This document shows positions 32,158 to 41,241 of a stretch of DNA of 64,000 nucleotides, piece after piece (position 1 is the first letter of the stretch; each line of letters begins with the position of its first letter). The stretch comes from Actinoplanes regularis (GTDB lineage: Bacteria > Actinomycetota > Actinomycetes > Mycobacteriales > Micromonosporaceae): NCBI RefSeq assembly GCF_900188005.1, contig NZ_FZNR01000012.1, positions 1 through 64,000 on the forward strand, read 5' to 3'. Below the pieces are notes generated by a model, which saw nothing but the letters and a program-made list of their open reading frames with translations, was not told where the DNA came from and searched no databases. A program made the position numbers and the translations under genes.

Positions 32158-34131
32158 GTGACCTTGGAGTGGGGAAATCTGGCCATCGACACCAGCGGGG
32201 ACGCGCCGGCGCGACTGCACGGCACCGGACAACCCCTGGTGGAGATCCTGATCGCCGGGGAGGGCCGCGATCACGTGTCGCGGCGCTTCTCGGAGACCTC
32301 GGTCGGCCGCCGGCTGCGGGTGACCGGCGTCGCGGAGACCCGCGACGGGAGTTGGCACGAGCTGCGCCTGGATCAGCGGGACGGGCGGACCGGCCTCGCC
32401 GTACGTCTCCAGCTGCGCCGGGCCGCGGAGACAGCGGCCTTCCAGGCGCGGACCACGGTGACCAACGACGGACCCGATCCGATCCTGCTCCTCGGCGTCA
32501 CCTCGCTCGCCGCCGGTCTCAGCGGACCGGCGGCGGGCGATCTCGACCTGCTCACCGGGGCGAGCGAGTGGCTGGGCGAGGGCCGCTGGACCCGGCGGCC
32601 GCTGCGCGAGGTGATACCCGGCCTGAACCTGCGGCTGCACGGCCAGGACGGGCGCGGCTGCCACACCGTGACCAGCTCCGGAACCTGGTCCACCGGCGCC
32701 CGCCTGCCCACCGGCGCCCTGATCGACCGGATCACCGGCCGGTCCTGGTGGTGGCAGATCGAGCACAACGGCCCGTGGCGTTACGAGACCGGCGAGCGCC
32801 GCGACGGCGTCTACCTGGCGCTGCTCGGCCCGACCGACGCCGACCACCAGTGGCAGCAGTGGCTCGCCCCGGGCGAGTCGTTCACCACGGTCCCGGTCTC
32901 GGTCGCGGAGTCCGTGGCGGCGCTCACCGCGCACCGGCGGGCGCTGCTGCGGACGCCGGCGACGCTGCCGGTGGTCTTCAACGACTACATGAACACGCTG
33001 ATGGGCGACCCCACCACGGAGAAGCTGCTGCCGCTGATCGACGCGGCGGCCACGGCCGGCGCGGACGTCTTCTGCGTCGACGCCGGCTGGTACGACAACG
33101 ACGCCGACTGGTGGGACAGCGTCGGTGAGTGGCAGCCGTCGCAGACCCGCTTCCCGCGCGGCCTCGAGGAGGTGCTCGGCCGGATCCGCGACCACGGCCT
33201 GACTCCGGGCCTGTGGCTGGAGCCGGAGGTGATCGGGGTGCGCAGCCCGGTCGCCGACAAGCTGCCGGACGCCGCGTTCCTGCAGCGTGGCGGTGCCCGG
33301 GTGGTCGAGCACGGCCGGTACCACCTGGACCTGCGGCACCCGGCGGCGGTCGCGCACCTGGACGAGGTGGTCGACCGGCTCGTCGAACAGCTCGGGGCCG
33401 GCTACTTCAAGCTGGACTACAACATCGACCCCGGCACCGGCACCGACGTGGACGCGGACAGCCCCGGCGCCGGCCTGCTCGGGCACAACCGCGCGCACCT
33501 GGACTGGCTCGACCGCGTCCGGGACCGGCACCCCGGGCTGATCCTGGAGAACTGCGCGTCCGGGGCGATGCGCGCCGACTACGCCCTGCTCAGCCGGATG
33601 CATCTGCAGTCGACCAGCGACCAGCAGGACTTCCGGCTGTATCCGCCGATCGCGGTGGCCGCTCCCCTGTCGATCCTGCCGGAGCAGGCCGCGAGCTGGG
33701 CCTATCCGCAGCCGGAGATGACCGACGAGGAGATCGCGTACACCATGTGCACCGGGATGCTCGGTCGGCTCTACCTCTCCGGCCGGCTCGATCGGATGAG
33801 CGCCGGACAACTGGAGCTGGTCCGGGACGGGGTGCTCGCCCATCGGGAGATCGACCTGCGCGGGGCGGTTCCGGTGTGGCCGCTCGAGCTGCCCGGCTGG
33901 GACGACCCGTGGCTGAGCCTGGGGCTGCGGGTCGCAGACACCACCTACCTGGGTCTGTGGCGACGGCCCGGTGCTCCGGAGAGCACGACTCTGCCCGTCG
34001 ACGGGGAGGTCGAGGTGCTCTACCCGCGGCGGCTGCCGCCGTGGACGTACGCCCGCGAAGCAAACGCTCTGACCGTGACCGTCCCGCGAACCGCGTCATA
34101 CACAGCCCGGATCTTCAAGATCCGGCACTGA
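32158..34131 (+). CDS. GH36 alpha-galactosidase
   Basis: 657 residues, cytoplasmic (no signal). N-terminal beta-supersandwich, central barrel with DVFCVDAGWYDND, GLWLEPEVIG, nucleophile Asp in GYFKLDYNIDPG, and acid/base Asp in HLQSTSDQQDFR. The segment LILENCASGAMRADY is the GH36 CxxGxxR-like region. It should remove terminal alpha-galactosyl residues from imported oligosaccharides. GTG start at 32158 with AGGAGC. It is 19 bases before the binding protein. Confidence 0.9.
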   Translation: MTLEWGNLAIDTSGDAPARLHGTGQPLVEILIAGEGRDHVSRRFSETSVGRRLRVTGVAETRDGSWHELRLDQRDGRTGLAVRLQLRRAAETAAFQARTTVTNDGPDPILLLGVTSLAAGLSGPAAGDLDLLTGASEWLGEGRWTRRPLREVIPGLNLRLHGQDGRGCHTVTSSGTWSTGARLPTGALIDRITGRSWWWQIEHNGPWRYETGERRDGVYLALLGPTDADHQWQQWLAPGESFTTVPVSVAESVAALTAHRRALLRTPATLPVVFNDYMNTLMGDPTTEKLLPLIDAAATAGADVFCVDAGWYDNDADWWDSVGEWQPSQTRFPRGLEEVLGRIRDHGLTPGLWLEPEVIGVRSPVADKLPDAAFLQRGGARVVEHGRYHLDLRHPAAVAHLDEVVDRLVEQLGAGYFKLDYNIDPGTGTDVDADSPGAGLLGHNRAHLDWLDRVRDRHPGLILENCASGAMRADYALLSRMHLQSTSDQQDFRLYPPIAVAAPLSILPEQAASWAYPQPEMTDEEIAYTMCTGMLGRLYLSGRLDRMSAGQLELVRDGVLAHREIDLRGAVPVWPLELPGWDDPWLSLGLRVADTTYLGLWRRPGAPESTTLPVDGEVEVLYPRRLPPWTYAREANALTVTVPRTASYTARIFKIRH

Positions 34132-34150
34132 TAACCCCCGGAGGATCCCT

Positions 34151-35461
34151 ATGAACCGCTGGATGGCCGCCACCACCGCGGCACTGCTCACTATCGGACT
34201 CGCCGCCTGCACCGACCCCGGTGCCGGAGACACCGCCACCGAACCGGCCGCGATCACCTGGCCCGAGCCGGCCGCCAAGCTCGACGGGGTGAAGCTGACC
34301 GTCTGGGCCGCGCAGAACAGCAACACCGTCCCGAAGAAGGTGATCGAGGGCTTCCAGCGGGCCACCGGCGCGAGCGTCCAGGTGGTCACCATCCCCGACC
34401 CCTACGAGCAGGGCATCCAGACCAAGGTCGCCACCGGGGACAAGCCGGACCTGGCGTTCTGGCAGCCGACCGCGTCGATGCTGACCGCGATCAACGCGAA
34501 GACCAACCTGCAGCCGCTGACCGGCGCGCCCTGGCTGGACCGGCTGGACCCGAAGCTCAGGGACATCACCGGCCTGCTCGGCGACGTCCGGTACGCGGCG
34601 CTGGTCACCAGCCCCGCGGTCGAGGGCGTCTACTACAACAGGGAGGTCTTCGCGGCGAACGGGGTCACCGCGACGCCGAAGAACTTCGAGGAGCTGATCA
34701 CCCTCGCGAAGACCCTCAAGGGCAAGGGGATCACGCCGTTCCACGAGATGGGCGCGGACCGGTGGGCCACCCAGTGGTGGGTCCAGGTCCAGCTTGCCGA
34801 CGCGGCCAGGAGTGGACTGTGGGACCGGATCAATACCGGTCAGGAGAAGTTCACCGACCCCACGATCCTGGGCGCGATCAAGAAATACCAGGAGTTGATC
34901 AAGGAAGGGCTGTTCAACAGCGACATCAAGACCGCCAAGTTCGAGGACCAGGGCACCGCGCTGCTGAACGGCAAGGCGGCGATGGTCGTGCAGGTCAACT
35001 CGTTCTTCGGGCAGCTGCAGGCCAAGGCGGACACCGCCACGCTGAACTCCAGGATCGGCTTCTTCCCGATCGCGCCGTCCGGCAACGTCGGCACGTTCAT
35101 CCCGGACCAGTCGAACGCCCTGGTCGCCTTCAAGACCGGGGACGCGAAACGGGAGGCGGCCGCCCGGCAGCTGCTCGCCTACTGGATGGGCCCCGGCTAC
35201 CAGGACTTCCTCACCGACCGGAACACCGTCTCGCTGGAGACCGGCGTGGCAGATCCGGCCGGCGTGCCGCAGGCACTGCTCGACGTGCACGCCGCGGTCG
35301 GCTCCTCGGCCGGGTCGATGCAGGCCCTGGCCGTCGCCAACCCGGACCTGTACCTGAACCTGGCCGACATGATCGCCGGGACGATGACCCCGGAACAGGT
35401 GGCCAAGGCCACCCAGGACCAGTTCGAACAGCTGGCCAAGGCTGCTGGTTACTTGAAGTGA
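34151..35461 (+). CDS. Sugar ABC transporter substrate-binding lipoprotein
   Basis: 436 residues. Lipobox LAAC with lipid Cys near residue 20; family 1 extracellular solute-binding fold (VKLTVWAAQNSNTVPKKVIE, TKVATGDKPDLAFWQP, GTFIPDQSNALVAFKTG). It captures an oligosaccharide and delivers it to the two permeases downstream. Confidence 0.9.
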   Translation: MNRWMAATTAALLTIGLAACTDPGAGDTATEPAAITWPEPAAKLDGVKLTVWAAQNSNTVPKKVIEGFQRATGASVQVVTIPDPYEQGIQTKVATGDKPDLAFWQPTASMLTAINAKTNLQPLTGAPWLDRLDPKLRDITGLLGDVRYAALVTSPAVEGVYYNREVFAANGVTATPKNFEELITLAKTLKGKGITPFHEMGADRWATQWWVQVQLADAARSGLWDRINTGQEKFTDPTILGAIKKYQELIKEGLFNSDIKTAKFEDQGTALLNGKAAMVVQVNSFFGQLQAKADTATLNSRIGFFPIAPSGNVGTFIPDQSNALVAFKTGDAKREAAARQLLAYWMGPGYQDFLTDRNTVSLETGVADPAGVPQALLDVHAAVGSSAGSMQALAVANPDLYLNLADMIAGTMTPEQVAKATQDQFEQLAKAAGYLK

Positions 35462-36336
35462 CCAGCGCGATCGGCACTCTGACGAAAGCCCGGGCGCTGC
35501 CGCAGGCGGCCCCGGGCACCATCACCCGGCGTACCCATCCGCTGTGGTTCCTGCTTCCGGCGTACGCCCTCCTGCTGGTCTTCTTCGTCCTGCCCACCGC
35601 CTACCAGTTCGTCTACGCGTTCACCGACTGGTCCGGGTTCAAGGCGTCGATCAACCCGGTCGGCGTGGAGAACCTCACCCAGCTCGCCTCGGACGGCACG
35701 CTGTTCCGGGCCCTGCGGATCACGGTGGTCTACGCCGTCCTGGTGGCGATCTTCCAGAACGCGTTCGGCTTCGGCCTGGCCGTGCTGCTCGAACGGGACA
35801 CCCTGGTGAACCGGATCTGCCGGACGTTTTTCGTGGTCCCGGTGCTGATGTCGGCGCTGGCCGTCGGCTACGTCTTCCAGGCCCTGCTCAAGGGCACCGG
35901 CCTGCTCGCCGACACCACCTGGACGATCGTCGTGGTCGCGCTGATCCACGCGTGGAAGTGGATGGGCCTGGCCATGCTGATCTACCTGGCCGGTCTGAAG
36001 ACCATCCCGGAGGACGTGCTCGAGGCCGCGCGGATCGACGGCGCGTCCCGGTGGCGGGCGTTCTGGGCGATCCGGGTGCCGCTGCTGGCACCGGCGGTCA
36101 CCTTCAACGTGGCCACCGCGCTGCTCGGCTCGATGAACGGCTTCGACATCGTGCAGGCCACCACCGGCGGCGGGCCGGCCCGGACCACCGAGCTGCTCAA
36201 CATCTTCATCTACCGGACCTTCGGCCAGGGGCTGTTCGCCCAGGCGACCACCATGAGCCTGGTGCTGTTCCTGCTGGTGACGCTGATGGCGTTCCCGGTG
36301 ATCTATCTGCTTCGCCGCCGCGAGGAGGTCCAGTGA
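35458..36336 (+). CDS. Sugar ABC transporter permease (MalF/UgpA-like)
   Basis: 292 residues, six membrane helices, EAA loop IPEDVLEAARIDGASRWRAF. The GTG at 35458 overlaps the previous stop (GTGA). Partner of the next permease. Confidence 0.92.
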   Translation: MTSAIGTLTKARALPQAAPGTITRRTHPLWFLLPAYALLLVFFVLPTAYQFVYAFTDWSGFKASINPVGVENLTQLASDGTLFRALRITVVYAVLVAIFQNAFGFGLAVLLERDTLVNRICRTFFVVPVLMSALAVGYVFQALLKGTGLLADTTWTIVVVALIHAWKWMGLAMLIYLAGLKTIPEDVLEAARIDGASRWRAFWAIRVPLLAPAVTFNVATALLGSMNGFDIVQATTGGGPARTTELLNIFIYRTFGQGLFAQATTMSLVLFLLVTLMAFPVIYLLRRREEVQ

Positions 36337-37145
36337 TCCGCCGTCTGCAGCCCGTCGCCGCCATCGCCCTGGTGGTGCTCCTGATCGGAGTGCCGCTCTG
36401 GCTGGTGGTCGCGACCGCCGGCAAGTCGCGGGGCGAGGCGATCGACCCGAACCTGAGCCCACCGGCCGAATGGCACCTGCTCGACAACCTCCGGCAGGTG
36501 TGGACGGAGGCCGACGTGCCGGCGGCGTTGCTGGGCAGCCTGCTGATCGTGGTGCCGACCGTGGCCGGGGTGCTCGTGCTCGGCTCGATGGCGGCCTGGG
36601 TGCTGGCTCGGCGCGGCTCCCGGCTGACCGCGGCGCTCTACGCGCTCGGGATCAGCGGGATCATCCTGCCGCCGGCCGTGGTCACCGTCGTCCTGCTGCT
36701 GCGCCAGCTCGGCCTGGCCGGCACCGCGCTCGGGATGATCGGGGTCTACCTGGGCGTCTACCTGTCCACAGTGATCTTCTTCGTGACCGGCTTCGTCCGG
36801 ACCATCCCGGAGGCGCTGGAGGAGGCGGCGCGGATCGACGGTGCCGGGCCGGTCGCGGTGTTCCGCCTGGTGGTGCTGCCGCTGCTGCGTCCGGTGCTGG
36901 CCACCGCGACGATCCTGATCTGCCTGTACGTCTGGAACGACGTCTTCTACGCGTTCTTCGTGATCGGCGGGCGGCTGGACACCCTGCCGCTGAACCTGTT
37001 CCGGGTGGCGAGCGCGGGCCTCTACCTGAACAACTGGCACCTGATCTTCGCGTACGTGATCCTGATGAGCCTGCCCCTGGTCCTGGTCTTCGCGGTCGCC
37101 CAACGGAAGATCATCTCCGGGATCACCGGCGGCGCGGTCAAATAG
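36333..37145 (+). CDS. Sugar ABC transporter permease (MalG/UgpE-like)
   Basis: 270 residues, six helices, EAA loop IPEALEEAARIDGAGPVAVF. GTG start overlapping the upstream stop (GTGA). No ATPase gene follows; as in other actinomycete CUT1 importers a shared ATPase (MsiK-type) encoded elsewhere is expected. Confidence 0.92.
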   Translation: MIRRLQPVAAIALVVLLIGVPLWLVVATAGKSRGEAIDPNLSPPAEWHLLDNLRQVWTEADVPAALLGSLLIVVPTVAGVLVLGSMAAWVLARRGSRLTAALYALGISGIILPPAVVTVVLLLRQLGLAGTALGMIGVYLGVYLSTVIFFVTGFVRTIPEALEEAARIDGAGPVAVFRLVVLPLLRPVLATATILICLYVWNDVFYAFFVIGGRLDTLPLNLFRVASAGLYLNNWHLIFAYVILMSLPLVLVFAVAQRKIISGITGGAVK

Positions 37146-37146
37146 A

Positions 37147-37172
37147 GGTGGCGCGCCCGCCAGCGCGCCACC
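37147..37172 (+). terminator. Terminator of the galactoside operon
   Basis: GGTGGCGCGC / GCGCGCCACC, a 10-bp perfect stem two bases after the last permease stop, followed by a C-run. Confidence 0.7.
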
Positions 37173-37300
37173 ACCCCCCTCCACTGAGGAGAGAACTCGC
37201 GGCGGCCCGCTGATACAAGCGCGAGGTGTCGCCGATCCAACAGCCCAAACGGCCACTCACGGCGATAGCCTCATCACGCCCAGTCGACGTGGAGGTTGAG

Positions 37301-38206
37301 ATGGACGCTCTTGCCGGCCGGTTGGCGGCCGAAACCGACATCCGTACCCTGCAGATGAGCCAATACCCGGCAGACTTCGACGAGTCGCCGGAGATCCCGG
37401 CGCACGGCCTGCAACCCGACGGCCGGTTCCACCTCGGAGACCTGCGGGTGGACGTGTCCACCGGGGACCCGATCGGCGACGTCGGCTACCAGAACTGCGT
37501 TCCCGCCGCCATGGCCCTGCTCGCCCAGGGGTGGTACGCGGCGGCGAAGGAGCAGTTCACGCCGACCCTCGAGGACACCCTGAAGATCTACGAGAAGGTG
37601 TCGCCGTTCCACCGCGACCCGGCGCCGGCCGCCCTCATCCGCTCCGCGCAGCCGCACTCCGGGCACCGCGAGGCACACAACGACTTCGGCACGAGCCTGC
37701 TGCTGGCGCTGAAGCTCTGGGTGCACCAGGACCAGCCGCTGGCCGGCCTGCTGCCGGAGGCCCGGTCGTTCCTGGAGATCGAGCCCCGCAACCTGGACCA
37801 ACTGCGCGAGTCGGTGCTGCGGTTCGGCGGCGCGCTGGTCGGCCTCGCCCTGCCGCAGTCGATCAAGGACGGCAGGGGCGTGCTGCGGGACTCGTGGTCC
37901 GTGCCCGGCTACGGCCCGGTCTACGACGCCACCCCGGGCAGCCTCTCCAGCCACTGCGTGGCGATCACCGGGTATTCCCGGCGCGAGTTCTTCTGCCTCA
38001 GCGCGGGGCGGGTGCGCCGGCTGTCGCCGGAATTCCTGCTCACGTACGTCGAGGAGGCGTACACCGTGACGCCCGCGACGGTGCTGGACGGCAACCCGGC
38101 GCTGCGCGACCAGATCCTCCGGGACCTCGAGGAGATCCGCCGGACCGACCGCCCCGCCGGGATGCCGGCGTTCAACCACCGCTGGCGGGGCGGCAACATC
38201 ATGTAG
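37301..38206 (+). CDS. Papain-like fold protein, putative cysteine peptidase
   Basis: 301 residues, ATG at 37301 behind GGAGG. Order of elements fits a C1-type fold: YQNCVPAAMALLAQGWYAAA (candidate Cys), LRDSWSVPGYGPVYD, SHCVAITGYSRREFFC (candidate His), and LTYVEEAYTVTP at the end of the fold. No signal peptide or membrane segment, so it acts in the cytoplasm or is a non-secreted effector-like protein. The usual Asn/Trp pair after the His is not obvious, so activity is unproven. Single gene, no functional neighbours. Confidence 0.55.
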   Translation: MDALAGRLAAETDIRTLQMSQYPADFDESPEIPAHGLQPDGRFHLGDLRVDVSTGDPIGDVGYQNCVPAAMALLAQGWYAAAKEQFTPTLEDTLKIYEKVSPFHRDPAPAALIRSAQPHSGHREAHNDFGTSLLLALKLWVHQDQPLAGLLPEARSFLEIEPRNLDQLRESVLRFGGALVGLALPQSIKDGRGVLRDSWSVPGYGPVYDATPGSLSSHCVAITGYSRREFFCLSAGRVRRLSPEFLLTYVEEAYTVTPATVLDGNPALRDQILRDLEEIRRTDRPAGMPAFNHRWRGGNIM

Positions 38207-38265
38207 CGTCCCCGAATCGTCGGCATCGCGTACCAAAGATCATCATCTGCCACGGGGGAATGATT

Positions 38266-41220
38266 TCACTGGCCACCGTCACCTCCCGGCTGCGCAGACC
38301 CCTCGCCGCGCCGGATCAGCGCGGCCTCCCAGCGGTTCGACGCGCCCAGCTTGGCCAGGAGGTTCGAGACGTGCACGCTGACCGTCTTCTCCGCGATGTC
38401 CAGGCTGCGGGCGATCCGGGCGTTGGTCCAGCCGAGCGCGATCAGGTCGAGAACCTGGGTCTCGCGCCGGGTCAGGCCCCAGTTCGGCGTGTCGTCGGCC
38501 GGTTTCTCGGACGCGGGCCCGGACTGCAGGACGACGCCGGCCAGCCCGGCCAGCTGCTCCAGTTCGCGGGTCAGCCGCCGGGCCCCGAGCCCGGCGGCCA
38601 GCCGCGCGGCCGTGGTGATCTCGCGGTGCAGGGCGGTGGTGGCGCCACGGCGTAACAGGCTGTCGGCCAGGCGCAGGCGGGCCTGCGCCTCGGGGTAGGG
38701 ATGGCCCAGCTGCGCCCAGGTCGCCGCCACCGACGTCCACGCGGCCTCCTGCGGCTCCCCGCGGATCCGCAGCAACTCGGCGCCCGCGACCTGGCCGAGC
38801 GCCTCGGCGACCGGCAGCGCCCGCCCGGCGCCGGCCAGCCGCAACGCCTCCATCGCCGACGAGACCCGCTGCTCCAGCGTGTCCGCCCAGCCCAGCCAGC
38901 TCTCCGGGGCGGCGTGCAGGGCGAACGCCGCACCGGCGGCCTGCAGCCCGCACACCGCCAGCCGCAGCGCGGGGAACGCGCCCTCGCCGTCACCGAGCTT
39001 CGCCAGGCCCTCGTCGACCGCGCGGCGGGCGGCGCGCCAGTTGCCGTCGGCGATCTCCAGGGCGGCCAGCGCGGTGTACGCGTGCCCGACGAAATCCTGG
39101 TCGGTCTTCCCCGCCGACCGGCTCATCACCAGATCCAGGATGTCCCGGGCGGCGTCGCGCTCATCCCGGGCCACACACACCTCGGCCCGCACGTACTGCA
39201 GGTAGAGCGGCAGGTCGTCGGCGGCCTCGTCGGGCAGCACCGCGCCGATCAGCCGCTCGATCTCGTCCCAGCGCCCCAGGTCGAGCAGGATGTCCGCGGC
39301 GTTGCCGACCAGGACCATCCCGGTGGTCATCCGCAGCCCGAACCCGGCGGCCAGATCGCAGCCGCGCCGGGCCAGCGCGAGACCCTCCTCGAGACGGTTG
39401 AGCATCTGCAGGCAGTAGGTGAGGTTCGTGTACGCCCGGAGGATGTTCTCCTTGCTGTCCGTGCTCTCCGCCACGGCCAGCCCCTCCCGCAGCTGCTCCA
39501 CCCCGGCATCGCGGTCACCCAGCAGGAACCGCACCGTCCCGAGCGTGACCAGCAGATATCCGCGCTCCACCGGCGCCTCGGCGACGGCCAGGGCGGCGTC
39601 CGCCTCGCGCAGCGCCTGCCGGTAGTGGCCGCTGAGCATCAGCACCCGCGCGTACATCTCCCCGGCCCGTGCCGTGAGCGACGGGTCGGCGAGGCCGTCG
39701 AGCAGCGCGATCGAGCGGCGGGCGGACGCGAGCGCCCCCGGGGTGTCGTTCGCCCGCCAGCGCAGCCGGGCCAGGTGCTCGTGCAGCCCGGCCAGCACCC
39801 GCGGGTCGCCGTCCACGCCGACCACCTGGATCGCCTCACCGGTCAACTGCACCGCGCGCTGCGGATCGCCGGCGTAGTCGAGGACCTCGGCCGCCTCGTC
39901 CAGCAGACGCGGATAGGTGGTCTCGCCGACCGCGGCGGCGTCCGGGACCCGCCGCCACAGGTCGAGGACCCGGCCGTACTGCCGGCGGGCCTCGGCGTAG
40001 GCGTGCACGGTCGCCGCCGAACGGGCGGCGCGCAGGGTCCAGAAGAGCGCGTCGTCGTCGTTGCCACTGTGGAACCAGTGGTGGGCCAGCTCGGCCTGGA
40101 CGACCGGCGACGGCTCGCGGCCGAGCGACGCGGCCAGGGCGGTGGCGACCGCCCGGTGCAGGCCGGCCCGCTCCCCCGGCAGCAGGTCCTGGTAGAACGT
40201 CTCGGCGGTGAGCGAGTGCCGCAACTGGTAGCTGGCCTCCGTCGTACGGACGAGGAGTTGCCGGGTCATCGCGTCGCGCAGGCCGGATCGCAACGCCGGG
40301 CCCGGCAGGCCGCTCGCGGCCTCCAGCAGCGCGCCGGAGACCGGGCGCCCGGCGGCGGCGACCACGCCGACGATCTGCTGGCCCTCCTCGGAGAGACCGT
40401 CGACCCGCATCATCAGCAGGTCCCGCAGGTGATCCGGGACCGGGCCGCCGGGGTTGCGGCGCTCGGCGGCGAGGATCTCCTGGGCCAGGAACGCGTTGCC
40501 GCCGGAGCGATCGTGCACCTTCGTGATCACCTCGGCGGAGAGCCCGCCGCCCAGCATGACGCCGAGCTCCTCCCGGCCGAAGCGGCTCAGCTCCAGGTAG
40601 GTGGTGGTGCGCCCGCGGATCAGCTCACCGAAGACGACCCGGTGCCGGGAGTCCTCGTCGAGCTCGTCGGTCCGGAACGTCCCGGCGATCAGGACCGGCA
40701 CGCGGCGCAGGTTACGGCTCAGGAAATGCAGCAGGTCCAGCGAGGACGTGTCCGCCCAGTGCAGGTCCTCGAGGAGCAGGACCAGCGGGCGCTTGCCGGC
40801 GAGGCGCCCGAGCAGCTCCAGGAAGAGCGAGAACAGGTGGGCGCGGGCGAGCTGGCCGCCCTCGCGCGGGCTGCCCGGGTCGGGCAGGACCGGGATCAGC
40901 GCGGAGAGCGCCGCCTGCTCACCGCGCGCGACCTCGACCAGGGCGGCGGCGCCGACCTCGGCCTCGACCGCGTGCATCGCCGCCAGCCACGGACCGTACG
41001 GCAGCTCGCCGGCGCCGACCGAGACACACGCGCCGCGAGCCAGCAGCAGGTCACGACCGCCGCAGCGCTCCTCGAACTCCTCCAGCAGACGGGTCTTGCC
41101 GACACCGGCCTCGCCGGCGATCAGGACGGTTCGGGGGTCGCCGCGGGCGGCGTCGTCGAGCGCCTCGGCCAGGGCCGCGAGCTCCGTCGCGCGACCCACG
41201 AAGCCCTTCCAGACTGACAT
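38266..41220 (-). CDS. LAL-type LuxR regulator (AAA ATPase + TPR + HTH)
   Basis: 984 residues, normal for the large ATP-binding LuxR family. Walker A IAGEAGVGKTRLLEEF (~34-48), Walker B RPLVLLLEDLHWADTSSLDL, a long helical repeat middle, and a C-terminal LuxR HTH (LTRRETQVLDLIALGWTNAR, IARSLDIAEKTVSVHVSNLL). Such proteins activate secondary-metabolite or sugar operons on binding a ligand. Its targets are unknown; the next regulator gene lies 21 bases upstream and may share its transcript. Confidence 0.92.
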   Translation of the reverse strand: MSVWKGFVGRATELAALAEALDDAARGDPRTVLIAGEAGVGKTRLLEEFEERCGGRDLLLARGACVSVGAGELPYGPWLAAMHAVEAEVGAAALVEVARGEQAALSALIPVLPDPGSPREGGQLARAHLFSLFLELLGRLAGKRPLVLLLEDLHWADTSSLDLLHFLSRNLRRVPVLIAGTFRTDELDEDSRHRVVFGELIRGRTTTYLELSRFGREELGVMLGGGLSAEVITKVHDRSGGNAFLAQEILAAERRNPGGPVPDHLRDLLMMRVDGLSEEGQQIVGVVAAAGRPVSGALLEAASGLPGPALRSGLRDAMTRQLLVRTTEASYQLRHSLTAETFYQDLLPGERAGLHRAVATALAASLGREPSPVVQAELAHHWFHSGNDDDALFWTLRAARSAATVHAYAEARRQYGRVLDLWRRVPDAAAVGETTYPRLLDEAAEVLDYAGDPQRAVQLTGEAIQVVGVDGDPRVLAGLHEHLARLRWRANDTPGALASARRSIALLDGLADPSLTARAGEMYARVLMLSGHYRQALREADAALAVAEAPVERGYLLVTLGTVRFLLGDRDAGVEQLREGLAVAESTDSKENILRAYTNLTYCLQMLNRLEEGLALARRGCDLAAGFGLRMTTGMVLVGNAADILLDLGRWDEIERLIGAVLPDEAADDLPLYLQYVRAEVCVARDERDAARDILDLVMSRSAGKTDQDFVGHAYTALAALEIADGNWRAARRAVDEGLAKLGDGEGAFPALRLAVCGLQAAGAAFALHAAPESWLGWADTLEQRVSSAMEALRLAGAGRALPVAEALGQVAGAELLRIRGEPQEAAWTSVAATWAQLGHPYPEAQARLRLADSLLRRGATTALHREITTAARLAAGLGARRLTRELEQLAGLAGVVLQSGPASEKPADDTPNWGLTRRETQVLDLIALGWTNARIARSLDIAEKTVSVHVSNLLAKLGASNRWEAALIRRGEGSAQPGGDGGQ

Positions 41221-41241
41221 GCGTCATTTCTATCCCGGTTT

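Noticed and set aside
29865..32225. 786-codon minus-strand frame over the clan-A glycosidase
   Set aside because: Low-complexity Gly/Val/Arg composition, no motif; antisense shadow of a well-supported secreted enzyme.
38701..41217. 838-codon plus-strand frame over the LAL regulator
   Set aside because: Gln/Arg/Gly-rich and motif-free; the LAL gene on the minus strand has Walker and HTH motifs.
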